NCBI GenBank assembly: GCA_009746045.1
Contig: RPFO01000384.1
Location: forward strand, 347,837-411,836
Direction of reading: 5' to 3'
Length of the DNA stretch: 64,000 bases
From: Mesostigma viride
Lineage: Eukaryota; Streptophyta; Mesostigmatophyceae; Mesostigmatales; Mesostigmataceae
In this document: in pieces, positions 39,008 to 48,273 of the stretch
Numbering within the stretch: the stretch's first letter is position 1
How the letters are laid out: every line of letters starts with the position of its first letter
Notes under the pieces: generated by a model
What the model was told of the DNA's origin: nothing
The model's input: only the letters and a program-made list of their open reading frames with translations
Database searches by the model: none
Position numbers and translations under genes: made by a program

Positions 39008-39391
39008 CTGGCACATTGTACATGTTAGCCCATGACCCCCTGCCTAATACTGCAGCTGAAAGGCTGCAGTGGCAGCTGGGTAGTTTTCTGACAGTGAGAA
39101 GCACTGGTCTAGAAAGTTGGGACATGATGAATGTGTTATTTATTGAATAAAATTTTGTGAGACACTTGTTTGGATGACCATGACATGCTGGGGCCTAGAG
39201 CACCCATCTCACTCAGTTAAGAAACCATGCTTGAGACATGGGGCCTTTTTAATGCATCTCTTGTACATGTGTGAGGTGACCTTTGGGTCCTAGTAGGTTA
39301 TCTGACAGTTTTTTTACGGCATTGGGAATGGCTGCGTCCATTTGATGGCTATGTGTGTTTCTGTTGAAACCCAAAGAAAACTTAAAGTGGG
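39008..39391 (+). other. Element G 3' untranslated region
   Basis: No ORF. Purine-rich sequence (aagaaaacttaaagtggg) directly before the 3' LTR at 39392 serves as the polypurine tract. Confidence 0.6.
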
Positions 39392-39500
39392 AGTTAGTCT
39401 AAGTCTCCCGCCTGTAGCCTAAGTGGACACGTGCCAGCACCGCCGGCGCCCAATTGGGTACTGGGACGGTGCTGGACTAGAGCAGTCATGGCATGGACAC
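39392..39500 (+). repeat. 3' LTR of G, left part (split by H)
   Basis: The first 109 bp of the LTR, identical to 32250-32358. The rest resumes at 44718. Confidence 0.92.
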
Positions 39501-39709
39501 TTGGTGAGCTATGCTCATTTTATCTATGACTAACCTGCTGAGCGGAGAATGCAACGCCGTATAGCACCAAAAGAAAAAATAATTTTAGAAAAAATATTTT
39601 TTTGTGCTGGCACCCGTACCCCAGCCACCCAGGTAGGGGTTGGCTGGAGAGGTGGTTGCTATAAAGGGTGGGCTTCCATTCTAGGGAAGCAGGTTGTTTT
39701 CTTTTGCCT
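39501..39709 (+). repeat. H split direct repeat A1
   Basis: Identical to A2 at 44288-44496. Includes an A/T-rich block and is probably the promoter end. Confidence 0.92.
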
Positions 39710-39777
39710 GAGAACCTCACGTGACCACAACACAAAAAACAAAACGCAAGATAACACATCAAGCAGTATAACCTACC

Positions 39778-40770
39778 ATGTCCACAGTGACAGCCCCAGA
39801 CCGGAAGCTCACTCCGGGGCGTGCCAAGAACGTCATGGACGTCCTGGAGGAACGGGGGTTTGTCAGCGACTGGGATGGGGAGGAGGCCCTGGCCGATGTG
39901 CTAGCAGCGCAACTGGGGGAGGCTATTGCAGAGCCGGACCCACCAGTGTCAGCAGGTGCGGTGGGAACGGGGGGTGTTCCCCCTTCGGCAGGTGGAAGCG
40001 GAGGGGCGGGGCATGGTGGAGCGGGCGCTGGGGAGGACGATGGCGCTCCTGGGGCGATCGACCAGGCTGTGGCGGACCTGGACCGAAACCTAGGTCGGCT
40101 GCTGGGGACCGAGACGGGCTATGCAACGCCAGCTGGAGGGCTTCCATCCCGGCCGGGCAACGCCCGCACTGGCGGAGATATTGGCGACCTAATATCGGCT
40201 ATGTCGAAGCTGCTGGACCAGGCAAAGACTCCAGCAGCTGCAAGCCCAGCCGCAGCGACGGCTGCTGGCAGACTGGCGCGCACGAAGGGGGTGGCGCTGA
40301 GTGGGCATGCAGTGCCGGTGCTGGTGAGCAACATGCTGGAGGCGGTGCTGCCAGGAATGCTGGACTACGCGGAGAGCGTGGGGGGGAAGTCCATCCGTGC
40401 ATCGTTAATGCTGACGATGCACGGCAGCTCAGCCAGCGGGGAGAGGCGGATGCTGCTCCTGCAGATGGCAGGAATTCTGGACACGATGGTGACAGAATTT
40501 GGCTACTGGGCCACGCCACGCTCCGAAGTAATTCTGGAGCTGGCAGCAGCCGAGTACCTGGCAAAGCTGATCACGGCATGCCAGCTGGTGGATGTGGGGT
40601 CGACGGGTTGGAAGGGGACGCCGTCGGCAATGCTGCCATTCCAGGAGGGTGGAGCAATGCTGGCGTCTCCGGCGGTGCGGGCGGCGATGAGCATGGGGAA
40701 GCTGCAGCACAAGCTGGAGCAGGGTCCCGGCAAGAAGGGGCAGGGCGGCCCGTCCAACAACAACAAGTGA
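39778..40770 (+). CDS. Element H gag-like ORF1
   Basis: 330 aa with an ATG 69 bp after A1. Residues 45-95 are Gly/Ala/Pro-rich; about 180-300 is helical (LVSNMLEAVLPGMLDYAES, VILELAAAEYLAKLI). It ends basic (KKGQGGPSNNNK). No zinc knuckle, as is common in DIRS elements. Gag is inferred from position. A longer frame (39549-41009) overlaps but has shadow composition. Confidence 0.7.
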   Translation: MSTVTAPDRKLTPGRAKNVMDVLEERGFVSDWDGEEALADVLAAQLGEAIAEPDPPVSAGAVGTGGVPPSAGGSGGAGHGGAGAGEDDGAPGAIDQAVADLDRNLGRLLGTETGYATPAGGLPSRPGNARTGGDIGDLISAMSKLLDQAKTPAAASPAAATAAGRLARTKGVALSGHAVPVLVSNMLEAVLPGMLDYAESVGGKSIRASLMLTMHGSSASGERRMLLLQMAGILDTMVTEFGYWATPRSEVILELAAAEYLAKLITACQLVDVGSTGWKGTPSAMLPFQEGGAMLASPAVRAAMSMGKLQHKLEQGPGKKGQGGPSNNNK

Positions 40771-40965
40771 GGGAGCGGTGCCTTCTTCCACTACCTCTTC
40801 CAGCACCCCTGCCACCTCGTGACTGGTGGCAGCAGGTACGCTCAGGCCGTAGGCGCGATAGGATGAGTCGGGCTTTTAATGCTCGCACACTAGCCTGTCA
40901 GACGGTTAGGGCGTTAAACTGGATGGGGGGGGGGGCGAGACCCGCCTGCTGTAGGTTCAGCCCGT

Positions 40966-41205
40966 GTGCCCGGGCCTCTGCAGCAGGCGGCCCTAGATGG
41001 GATCGATGATGCTTGCAGGTCCTTTGTCCGCCGGAACGGTGGTTCCGTAGCGGCAATGGCAGGATCTGTAGTGGATGGGGGTGAATATGCTGAAGGAGCC
41101 CCTTACGAACCGTTAGTGGCCGCACGCTTGGCTTTGCCTGGTCCGGGGGAAGGTGGCCAAGTGGATGTGCTGAACTTACTACCCCCTCTTGGGGAGCAAT
41201 TTTGA
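40966..41205 (+). CDS. Small ORF before the H polymerase
   Basis: 79 codons ending at a TGA that overlaps the start of the polymerase frame (TTTTGAATGATG). It could be the N-terminal part of the polymerase, joined by a -1 shift, or a separate peptide. Low certainty. Confidence 0.35.
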   Translation: MPGPLQQAALDGIDDACRSFVRRNGGSVAAMAGSVVDGGEYAEGAPYEPLVAARLALPGPGEGGQVDVLNLLPPLGEQF

Positions 41206-43895
41206 ATGATGAGAGTAGGATGGTACGGACGCTGAGCCCAGCAGAGCGGATCTTGCAGAAGTCGATGCGGATCTCGCGGGGGTGTAGCATGGAGGAGTTC
41301 GCGCGGGTTTGCACGGTGTGTGTGGAGAGGGGGATTTTGGGTGGATTTTTTGAGGAGGAGCCGCCTATGGTGAACGGTACTTTCGGGGTCGGAAAGCCCG
41401 ACGGCCGTATACGGCTGATTGTGGACAACCGGCGTGGCAACATGCCACTACCTGATCCTATGCCCGCTTTTTTACCACACCTTGGCGTGATTTGCGATTT
41501 GCCCACGCGCGCTGGGGAGGATGTTTTTGGGGGCGTATCAGATTTGGATTCGTACTACAACAGACTCCGCCTGCCAGTTTGGATGCGGCGGTACTGTGCG
41601 TGGATGCCGGTGTGGTCGGATCTGGTGGGCCTGAGTGGGGCTCGTCGGAAGGTGTGGCCGTGGATGTTGTGCTGGCCAATGGGCAACAAGCTGGCCGTCG
41701 CGGTGGCCCAGTGTGTGCATCAGTCTGTGTTGTACCGCTGTGGCCCCAAGCCGCCGTTGGAGGCTAGTCGTGGGCTGAGCATCAACATGTCCGCGCTGAT
41801 CCTGGTGGCGGAGGCCAACGAGGCGGGGGAGACCGTCCGGCTGAGGCTGGAGGAGGACCCTGCTGCGCCCTTGGCGCCCTCGCCGTGCTTCGAATCTCGG
41901 CAGGATCTGGAAGGTATGCATGCTGTGACGATCGATGATCTCCATTTCACCCACTGTGCGTCGGTGGATGGGGTGAATCAGCAGCTAGATCGTGTTCAGG
42001 CTGCCTACGCCGCTGTTGGGCTGGTGCAGAAGTCTGACAAGGTGGTACGGGCGACAGCAGAGCAGACTGGTGTGCAGGCGGTGGGGGTCATTCACCAAAG
42101 GGATGGTGACGTGGTGCCTGTTCCTGAGCGTGTGGTGGCAGTTATCGCCGCTACTCATAGAATCTTAGATCGCGGGTTTACATACTACCGCGAACTTAGT
42201 TCTGTGCTTGGGAAGTGGGTGTGGATGCATCTGCTGTGCCGCCCCATGCTTTCGGTGTGGTCTGAGACGTACCGGCTGCTAGCAGCCATGAATGCCTCCC
42301 TGCCTGGGCGCCGCTGGCGCCTCCCTGCGGGGGCCCGCCAGGAGCTTCAGGCGGCGATCGACCTGGCCCCCTTTTTGAGGGCGGCCAGGGCCCGGCCCCT
42401 TTCTGACCGGGTCGTCGCAAGTGATGCGAGCGGCTCCGGCGGTGGGGTGGTCTACAGGGACCTGCCTGGGGCCGATTGTGCCCGGCTGGCGACCCGGCGC
42501 GAAGCGCGGGGGTGGCGGACGACAGCTTTAACGTCTGGGGAGGACTGGGACCTGGAGCGCATGGAGGAGGGGGACTACAGCCTGCTGGATAGTGGCCACT
42601 GGCGTACGGCACTGTCCTACCGGTGGCGGGGGCAGCCTAACCACATCAACGTCAAGGAGGCGATTGCTGCGACACAGGGGGTCGAGTGGTCGTGCCGGAC
42701 CAAGGCGTGTCGGGGTAAGCGAGTCGTCCGGCTCGTAGACTCCAGTGCTGTGGTGGGGGCGTTTGTCAGAGGGCGGTCGTCTTCCTACCGTCTCAACCAG
42801 CTGGTTCGACGCTACTGCGCTCTGTCACTGGCTGGCGACATGCAGAGCCACTGGGTCTGGGTGGCTACCGACCACAACCCAGCTGACAAGGCCAGTCGGC
42901 GTGGCGCTTGGGTTCCTGACTTGACCCGGTGTGGTGACGTGCATCCCAACCCTGGGCCTGAGGGGGCGCGACGCCCTCGGGACTTGGCACTTTTGGAGGG
43001 CACAGTCAACCCTGTGTCTACCTTGCCAGCGTACCGACGTGCGGCGGCTGTCTACGTGGCGTGGGCGCCACCTGGCCCTGTCGACCCAGCTGACGCCGAA
43101 GCCATTTTCTGTGAGTGGATTTCTGCTGTCTACCATGCCAGAGGCGGGCGGGGGCGTACCTTATGCCAGCATGCCAAGGCCTGTCTGCACCTGTACTACC
43201 CCGACATTGTTCGGAATTGGGTACTGGCGGACCGCCTGCTAGCAGGTTGGCAGCGGCTTGTTCCGGCTGTCAGCCCTCCGCCTATGCCCTGGCGCCTTTG
43301 CTATTTCACTGCCCTGTTGCTAGTTTCACGTCGACAGGTGCATTTGAGTGCGTTGATTATTATTGCTTTCCAGCAGTATTTACGCATTAGCGAGGCGCTA
43401 GGGCTGCGGGTTCGGGATGTGGCTCATCCCGGCCACCCCCTTCTCGAGCCAGGGCCCATGGTCGGTGCCCTTGTGCTGCGCAACCCCAAAACTGCGCAGG
43501 GGGCGGCCCAGCACGTCCTCGTCCGGGATCCACTTTCTTTGTGGCTCCTGCGACGTCTGACGGCTGGCCAGCCCCCGGATGCACTCCTCTTTCGAGGCTT
43601 AACGTACAGCCAGGCTAGGCAGCAGTGGGAGGCTGTGCAGGCCCGCATGAGCATCCCAGGGATGTTTTCTTTTCACAGCCTCCGGCATGGGGGGGCGACG
43701 CACGACGCCATCGCTGGCGAGTCGCCGGAGGCCATCCAGCTGCGCGGCCGGTGGGCTTCGGCCCTCTCGGTCACGCGCTACATTGGCCTCCACCGCAGCC
43801 TCCTGGGGCGCGACATCCCACCCGCCCTCTGGGCTCAGGCCCTGGGTTTTGACCCAGCGGCTTTCCGGCGCCACTTCGGTGGCGTCGAGTTTTGA
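41202..43895 (+). CDS. Element H RT-RNase H-tyrosine recombinase
   Basis: About 897 codons; the frame opens with TTG and the first ATG is 41220. RT: GGVSDLDSYYNRLRL (motif A), AVTIDDLHF (DD box, about 241). RNase H: VASDASGSGGG (about 406), INVKEAI, RLVDSSAVV, DHNPADKASR. Tyrosine recombinase: R in LRISEALGL (about 726), K in RNPKTAQG, HSLRHGG (about 824), W in RGRWAS, Y in TRYIGLH (about 857). The R-K-H-R-W-Y catalytic set is complete, so the protein may be active. There is no methyltransferase domain of DIRS1 type. Confidence 0.93.
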   Translation: MNDESRMVRTLSPAERILQKSMRISRGCSMEEFARVCTVCVERGILGGFFEEEPPMVNGTFGVGKPDGRIRLIVDNRRGNMPLPDPMPAFLPHLGVICDLPTRAGEDVFGGVSDLDSYYNRLRLPVWMRRYCAWMPVWSDLVGLSGARRKVWPWMLCWPMGNKLAVAVAQCVHQSVLYRCGPKPPLEASRGLSINMSALILVAEANEAGETVRLRLEEDPAAPLAPSPCFESRQDLEGMHAVTIDDLHFTHCASVDGVNQQLDRVQAAYAAVGLVQKSDKVVRATAEQTGVQAVGVIHQRDGDVVPVPERVVAVIAATHRILDRGFTYYRELSSVLGKWVWMHLLCRPMLSVWSETYRLLAAMNASLPGRRWRLPAGARQELQAAIDLAPFLRAARARPLSDRVVASDASGSGGGVVYRDLPGADCARLATRREARGWRTTALTSGEDWDLERMEEGDYSLLDSGHWRTALSYRWRGQPNHINVKEAIAATQGVEWSCRTKACRGKRVVRLVDSSAVVGAFVRGRSSSYRLNQLVRRYCALSLAGDMQSHWVWVATDHNPADKASRRGAWVPDLTRCGDVHPNPGPEGARRPRDLALLEGTVNPVSTLPAYRRAAAVYVAWAPPGPVDPADAEAIFCEWISAVYHARGGRGRTLCQHAKACLHLYYPDIVRNWVLADRLLAGWQRLVPAVSPPPMPWRLCYFTALLLVSRRQVHLSALIIIAFQQYLRISEALGLRVRDVAHPGHPLLEPGPMVGALVLRNPKTAQGAAQHVLVRDPLSLWLLRRLTAGQPPDALLFRGLTYSQARQQWEAVQARMSIPGMFSFHSLRHGGATHDAIAGESPEAIQLRGRWASALSVTRYIGLHRSLLGRDIPPALWAQALGFDPAAFRRHFGGVEF

Positions 43896-44090
43896 CGTCC
43901 TCCTGTTTTTACCTCTCGTCTTTTAGCTATCAACTGACCTCACCCTTGTGTGGGAGGTCAGGGGGGAAATGGTTTAACTAACCCGAGGGTGAACCTGGGT
44001 TGGGACAAAGTACCCCCATAGCTAGGTAGTTTAAGTTTTCTTTTTTGCATGTCCTACGTATTTTCGGCTGTTAGCCATGTAAGGAGATGT
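43896..44090 (+). other. H 3' untranslated region before the B1 repeat
   Basis: Short non-coding stretch, G-rich near 43960-44000. Nothing specific seen. Confidence 0.4.
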
Positions 44091-44287
44091 GGGTAGAGCA
44101 GGGGCACAGCTGCTGTGGGCTGGCCCTGCACATTCACATAGTGTGCTCACCCTAGCATACAGATGGCCGTGTTGCCATCTGGTAGACATGTCTGTGTTAT
44201 TCCACCGTATAGAGCTAGCACACATATTGTAATAAATTTGATGTTTTGTGGTGATGCATGCAAAGCAAGGCAAGGCCAGAAATGGAT
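44091..44287 (+). repeat. H split direct repeat B1
   Basis: 197 bp, identical to B2 at 44521-44717 and fused to A2. The fused B1-A2 junction (aatggat-ttggtg) equals the join of the two element ends and probably records the circular intermediate. Confidence 0.92.
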
Positions 44288-44496
44288 TTGGTGAGCTATG
44301 CTCATTTTATCTATGACTAACCTGCTGAGCGGAGAATGCAACGCCGTATAGCACCAAAAGAAAAAATAATTTTAGAAAAAATATTTTTTTGTGCTGGCAC
44401 CCGTACCCCAGCCACCCAGGTAGGGGTTGGCTGGAGAGGTGGTTGCTATAAAGGGTGGGCTTCCATTCTAGGGAAGCAGGTTGTTTTCTTTTGCCT
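44288..44496 (+). repeat. H split direct repeat A2
   Basis: 209 bp, identical to A1. Followed by a 24-bp C-rich spacer (44497-44520) and then B2. Confidence 0.92.
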
Positions 44497-44520
44497 CCCA
44501 CCCGCCCACCCTGGCAAAAG

Positions 44521-44717
44521 GGGTAGAGCAGGGGCACAGCTGCTGTGGGCTGGCCCTGCACATTCACATAGTGTGCTCACCCTAGCATACAGATGGCCGT
44601 GTTGCCATCTGGTAGACATGTCTGTGTTATTCCACCGTATAGAGCTAGCACACATATTGTAATAAATTTGATGTTTTGTGGTGATGCATGCAAAGCAAGG
44701 CAAGGCCAGAAATGGAT
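44521..44717 (+). repeat. H split direct repeat B2
   Basis: 197 bp, identical to B1. It forms the right end of H. Confidence 0.92.
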
Positions 44718-44986
44718 GTGGCTATACTCAGTATGTGATGAGCCGGTACCTCAGTACCGGGACTGTAGTTGTCATGTTAGGACTGACTAGATCAGGTTGT
44801 AACTGATAGGCTAGTCCGTCCAGGATCAGTAAGTTAGTTTAACTTACGCAAAGTCTGGCCAGCCATCGTTGACGGCTGGCCAGCAGTATATGTGCCATTC
44901 TATCCTAATGCCAAGGTGTCTCGTCGTTCACGCACACACACGCCATTTGGCAGTGCCCGAGCATTCCAGCTTTGTGTTGCATAACT
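44718..44986 (+). repeat. 3' LTR of G, right part
   Basis: The last 269 bp of the LTR, identical to 32359-32627, followed by the TSD gcgat. Confidence 0.92.
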
Positions 44987-45057
44987 GCGATGACTGAATC
45001 GTCACCGTTGGTATAGTAGACAGGTGACAACCCGTCGTTGGCACCCCGCGGATTGTA

Positions 45058-45777
45058 TCAAGTTGGCACCTCGTGGTCGCCAAGTGTCTCGTCGCCTAGC
45101 CCAGCGACACCCCCTGCTCCCACCTCAAGGTCACTATCGTACCCAAGAGGTGCAAACTCCTCCCAACGCGTCACACGAACGCGAAGGGGCAGGGGCAGCT
45201 CCTGAAAAGGAACTCTTACTCGCTCTGGAAACCTGCCGACTCTTGTCGCGCGCTGTCCTCCGGCGATGGCTTCCGCTGTCGCCCCGACCTCTGCAAGCCG
45301 CCTGTGATGCTCCGCTCCGCGTCGTTCACGCCTAACTGGCCCCGCTGCAACACCCTCGTCGCCGATGCCGCCTGCGAAAGCACGTGGTACTCCCGCGCCC
45401 GCTACTGTCGGTACAAACTCGTGTCGCCCTGCGCCAGCTGCCTCCGCAACCTCGCTTCGCCTTGCTGCCAACTCCGTCCGCACTCGCTCTGCTACTGCTG
45501 TAATCACCGTCTGGATGCCGACCAACCCGTGAAGCTCCTGCTCAAGGTCGTCGATGCTCCGGTGCTCCGGAATGACGATGGTTTGTACGTGTCGCAGAAT
45601 TCGCTCCCAATCTTCGACTTGGTCGTCGACAAACTGCACGAAGCTGCGATTTACAGGCGGACGATCTGCAAGCAATAAAGATAGATCCCGAACGACACGA
45701 CGCAATTCAGGAGAAATCGAACCCCCAGCAGACTGCCGAAATCGGAAATCCTGCTGCCGTTGTTCCTCCTGCACCAT
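45058..45777 (-). CDS. Element X ORF0, protein before gag
   Basis: 239 aa with an ATG at 45777, 94 bp inside the 5' LTR. The N-terminal half is helical and acidic/basic mixed (RRVVRDLSLLLADRP, DDLEQELHGLVGIQ); the second half is Ala/Gly/Arg-rich, then LRVRVTRWEEFAPLGYDSD. It has the same place and length as F ORF0 (about 236 aa), with only weak visible likeness. Family unknown. Confidence 0.6.
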   Translation of the reverse strand: MVQEEQRQQDFRFRQSAGGSISPELRRVVRDLSLLLADRPPVNRSFVQFVDDQVEDWERILRHVQTIVIPEHRSIDDLEQELHGLVGIQTVITAVAERVRTELAARRSEVAEAAGAGRHEFVPTVAGAGVPRAFAGGIGDEGVAAGPVRRERRGAEHHRRLAEVGATAEAIAGGQRATRVGRFPERVRVPFQELPLPLRVRVTRWEEFAPLGYDSDLEVGAGGVAGLGDETLGDHEVPT

Positions 45778-45870
45778 TCACCACCAGACGAGCTCCTCGC
45801 GTCGTCAACGCTGCACACCGCAACCGGCAACGACCCTCCTGGCCGTTCCGCTGAGACTGGTTGTAATTTG

Positions 45871-46565
45871 AGTTAACGTTCTTATCACACGCAATGTGAA
45901 GGATATGGTTGCAATGCAGCAATGTGTGAATATGGTTGGAAACGGAGCTTTGTTAAATCGGATAATGTTTACAGCGCTCACACACTTGAGGCTTGTACAC
46001 GCGCTTGCCAAGTCAAGGCACAACACGTGAGGCGGGCTCGCAAGAGATGCCCATTTGGCACTGGCCTATTGTTTATATACTTGTGCACTGTGCTTGCTAG
46101 TCCTGAGCAGCCTAGGAGGCCTGCTCAGTAATAACACCCCCGGTACAGTATTCACTACCTGTACAGCGCCCAACTCCTATACAGTAGGTCTGCCATACAG
46201 GCACAGTGACCACAGAGCACAGTCCACAGTGACTATTGCATCTGCACCTAGAGTCCAGGACTAAGCCTGCGGTACCAACAGACCACAGGTTAAGGTTCCT
46301 ATTTCCTGCGTACGACGTATTAATCCAATACCGTCGTAGGTACAGCACCTAATTCCTGTCAGCCCAGGAATTACTGTCGACCCCATATGTCGTCGGCAAA
46401 TATTCACGTCCGACTTAGAAGAACAGCCGGCTCGCGCTCGCGCGCGACCGGGAAGTCGGAACGCCATAACTTTCTTGATACTTGTCGGAATGAACTCGTT
46501 CCGGTGCCGCTGGAATCGCAGAGATATGCCGAATCAGGATCACGCCAATGCGCTTGGCGTTAACT
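45871..46565 (-). repeat. 5' LTR of element X
   Basis: 695 bp, AGTTAACG ... CGTTAACT, partner of 25729-26423, followed by the TSD ccctc. No clear primer-binding site is recognised on its inner side (minus CAAATTACAACCAGTC). Confidence 0.93.
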
Positions 46566-46570
46566 CCCTC

Positions 46571-47001
46571 CTCCTCGGGCCAGCGACTACCTAGAGACAT
46601 TCGGGTCGCGCCAGTGTACGCGTCGGTGGCGCTCCCGAGAGGTTCGGCACATCCGGTTGTGGCCGTCCAACGTGGAGCCCCTGGTGGACCTGTTTTTCCC
46701 GACGGGTATGCGCCCTCGGATCCGGTATCATCGCCTCCTCCTGCGGGCCCTCTGTTTGATCGCGGTAGAACCTTTCCTTCGCCTCTTTGCCTGTGGCTTC
46801 CTGGACTGGGCCCGTGGCCAGGTCGTTCTTACGCAGCATAGGTATTACTGGGCCTTTCTGGGTCTCTTTCCTGACGGCGTGTGGGCCGATGTTTTCCTCA
46901 CCGTAGATAGGCATGACAATGTGGAGGATGTGGCCCACTACCAGGCCTACCTGGAGGTCCTGCTGGCCTCTCGTGGCACCTATCAGACGGATGGCCACTA
47001 G
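46571..47001 (+). CDS. Element E ORF3, C-terminal part
   Basis: Continues the frame broken at 25728: removing X and one ccctc joins the two parts without a stop and adds about 143 codons. The tail has a hydrophobic stretch (LLLRALCLIAVEPFLRLFAC), then VLTQHRYYWAFLGLFPDG and ADVFLTVDRHDN, which match ORF3 of A (2278-2679). The hydrophobic stretch is short and interrupted by Arg and Glu, so a membrane anchor is doubtful. Confidence 0.72.
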
Positions 47002-47375
47002 ATAGAGGGCTTTAGGCCCGACCTGAGGGTGTTGTCCCTCCGGTATGTAGAGTCGCCCTCATATTCTGGCCAGTTGGTTGGCTGTTCTTGGTCCTTAGTG
47101 CTGATGTGTTTACTCTGTGTGTCCTGCCCAGTGCCGTCCCCCCCCGGCCAGGACTCCGTTCCAGGCAGTTAGGGGAACCTCCCACCAGGCTTGGTGCTGG
47201 CTAACCCTACACCACCCGGCGTGGTGGTGGAGACCGTGTGAACTATTGGTGCTTTGTATCTGGGATGGTCGATTGATTGTGTCGGTATGTGCTGGGTGCA
47301 TTAGGTTTTTCCTACCCCTTTGGTTCCCTCCTCTCTGCGTAGGGAGAGGGCTCCCTACCTTTTGTGGGGGGGAGG
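47002..47375 (+). other. Element E 3' untranslated region and polypurine tract
   Basis: Non-coding after the ORF3 stop. It ends in GTGGGGGGGAGG (47364-47375), the plus-strand primer directly before the 3' LTR. Confidence 0.75.
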
Positions 47376-47947
47376 TGTTACGTCGCGTAACAATTCGTTG
47401 TAGTTACGGACGTAAATTAGGTCTTTGGCCTCCGTTGATCCTAGGTTTACGTGTAGTTCTAGTTGGGACCTGATTGTCCTCGTAACAGTACCGTGGTATA
47501 TTGGGTGCCTTTGGGCGCCGCGCCGCGTACCTTATTAGTGGTCCTTATCCTTCGGTAGAATGTAGTGGACCGGCGTGCATCTGTGCACCTGCTTGTGTTT
47601 CTGTGTTTCTGCAGGCGAGGGCCAGGTCGGCCCGAGCCAGTTGGACCGTTGGTGACCATTTATGCACGTTCCACTCCTTGTGTGGTCACTCGGCGTGTGT
47701 TAAATGAATTAACACATATTAGCTTGGGTCACGGCAGTGTAGTTGTGTTTCCTTCCTCTTTTCCTGGAGTAAACGGGTTTGATTAAATGGCCTATGGCAT
47801 ATTACAGTAGTACATATGTAAATGCATTGAGATCTGGTTCGTCTCGGTCGTCTTTCGCTAGGGGTGTAAATAGAAGCGGCCTCACTAGTCTAGGTAGTAT
47901 CAGGGCAGGTAGAGGTAGAGGTGGCGGCCGAGGCTTGCGGCGTAACA
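47376..47947 (+). repeat. 3' LTR of element E
   Basis: 572 bp, partner of 14608-15179 with one difference noticed; followed by the TSD gtgac. Confidence 0.95.
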
Positions 47948-48249
47948 GTGACTTCGTTCACCGACCGCAAACCTCCCCGCACCTGGACCGTAAACTGCGA
48001 TAAAATGTTGCGAATCTGGTCCAACAGTGCGCGTATAGCCGGCACCAGTGCTGGCAAATCGGGGTCCTCGGGGTTATCCCCGAGCAGTGGAAGAACTGCG
48101 CGCTGCCGACGATGAAGTTCGTCGAGCGATGTCGTGACCTCGTCAAGCAATTGCTGCCACGACGGCGCAGTCGGTCTTGGCAAAGGATCAGCCGGCGGAG
48201 CGGCTAATTCCTCATCGCCGGGAATCCGGAATTCTTCAGAATTTGGCAT
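47948..48249 (-). CDS. Element F ORF0, N-terminal part (split by E)
   Basis: Starts with an ATG at 48249, 25 bp inside the F 5' LTR: about 100 residues (MPNSEEFRIPGDEEL, then a Leu-rich helix with LLDEVTTSLDELHRRQRAV) up to the E insertion. It continues at 14602. Open frames that run on into the E LTR are artefacts of the insertion. Confidence 0.62.
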
Positions 48250-48273
48250 ATTTGGAACGAGGCGTGTAATACG

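Larger units (their letters stand above)
39501..44717 (+). mobile_element. Element H: DIRS-group tyrosine-recombinase retrotransposon
   Basis: 5217 bp with split direct repeats in the order A1 (39501-39709), ORFs, B1 (44091-44287), A2 (44288-44496), B2 (44521-44717). A and B copies are 209 and 197 bp with no difference noticed. No target-site duplication: the G LTR is simply split between gacac and gtggc, as expected for recombinase-mediated insertion. This is the PAT/Kangaroo layout. It encodes gag and an RT-RNase H-tyrosine recombinase protein. Confidence 0.93.
32250..44986 (+). mobile_element. Element G: copia-like LTR retrotransposon inserted in X
   Basis: LTRs of 378 bp: 32250-32627 and 39392-39500 plus 44718-44986 (split by H). 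TSD gcgat (32245-32249, 44987-44991). About 7.5 kb without H. The LTR copies look identical, so it is young, yet its gag and pol reading frames carry several shifts. The domain order is as in X and F. Confidence 0.93.
25729..46565 (-). mobile_element. Element X: copia-like LTR retrotransposon inserted in E ORF3
   Basis: Two 695-bp LTRs (25729-26423 and 45871-46565), TSD ccctc (25724-25728, 46566-46570). Without G it is about 8.1 kb. Sense order: 5' LTR, ORF0, gag, pol (IN-PR-RT-RH), 3' UTR, 3' LTR. It is the most complete copia-like element here; apart from the G insertion all main ORFs are open. About four small differences separate the LTRs. Confidence 0.95.
14608..47947 (+). mobile_element. 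Element E: Ty3/gypsy chromovirus with accessory ORFs
   Basis: 572-bp LTRs at 14608-15179 and 47376-47947, TSD gtgac (14603-14607, 47948-47952), inserted in ORF0 of F. Without X and P2 it is about 10.8 kb, long for the group. Order: hybrid-binding-domain ORF, gag, pol (PR-RT-RH-IN-chromodomain), ORF3. I noticed one difference between the LTRs (15137 a versus 47905 g, approximate), so it is very young. All main ORFs read open once the inserts are removed. Confidence 0.96.

Noticed and set aside
39549-41009. 486-codon open frame overlapping H gag
   Set aside because: It is Gly/Trp/Arg/Cys-rich shadow composition, starts inside repeat A1 and has no motif; the 39778 frame fits a gag better.
23844-47001. 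E ORF3 as a viral envelope glycoprotein
   Set aside because: No signal peptide, no clear membrane anchor and no cleavage motif; position alone is not enough.
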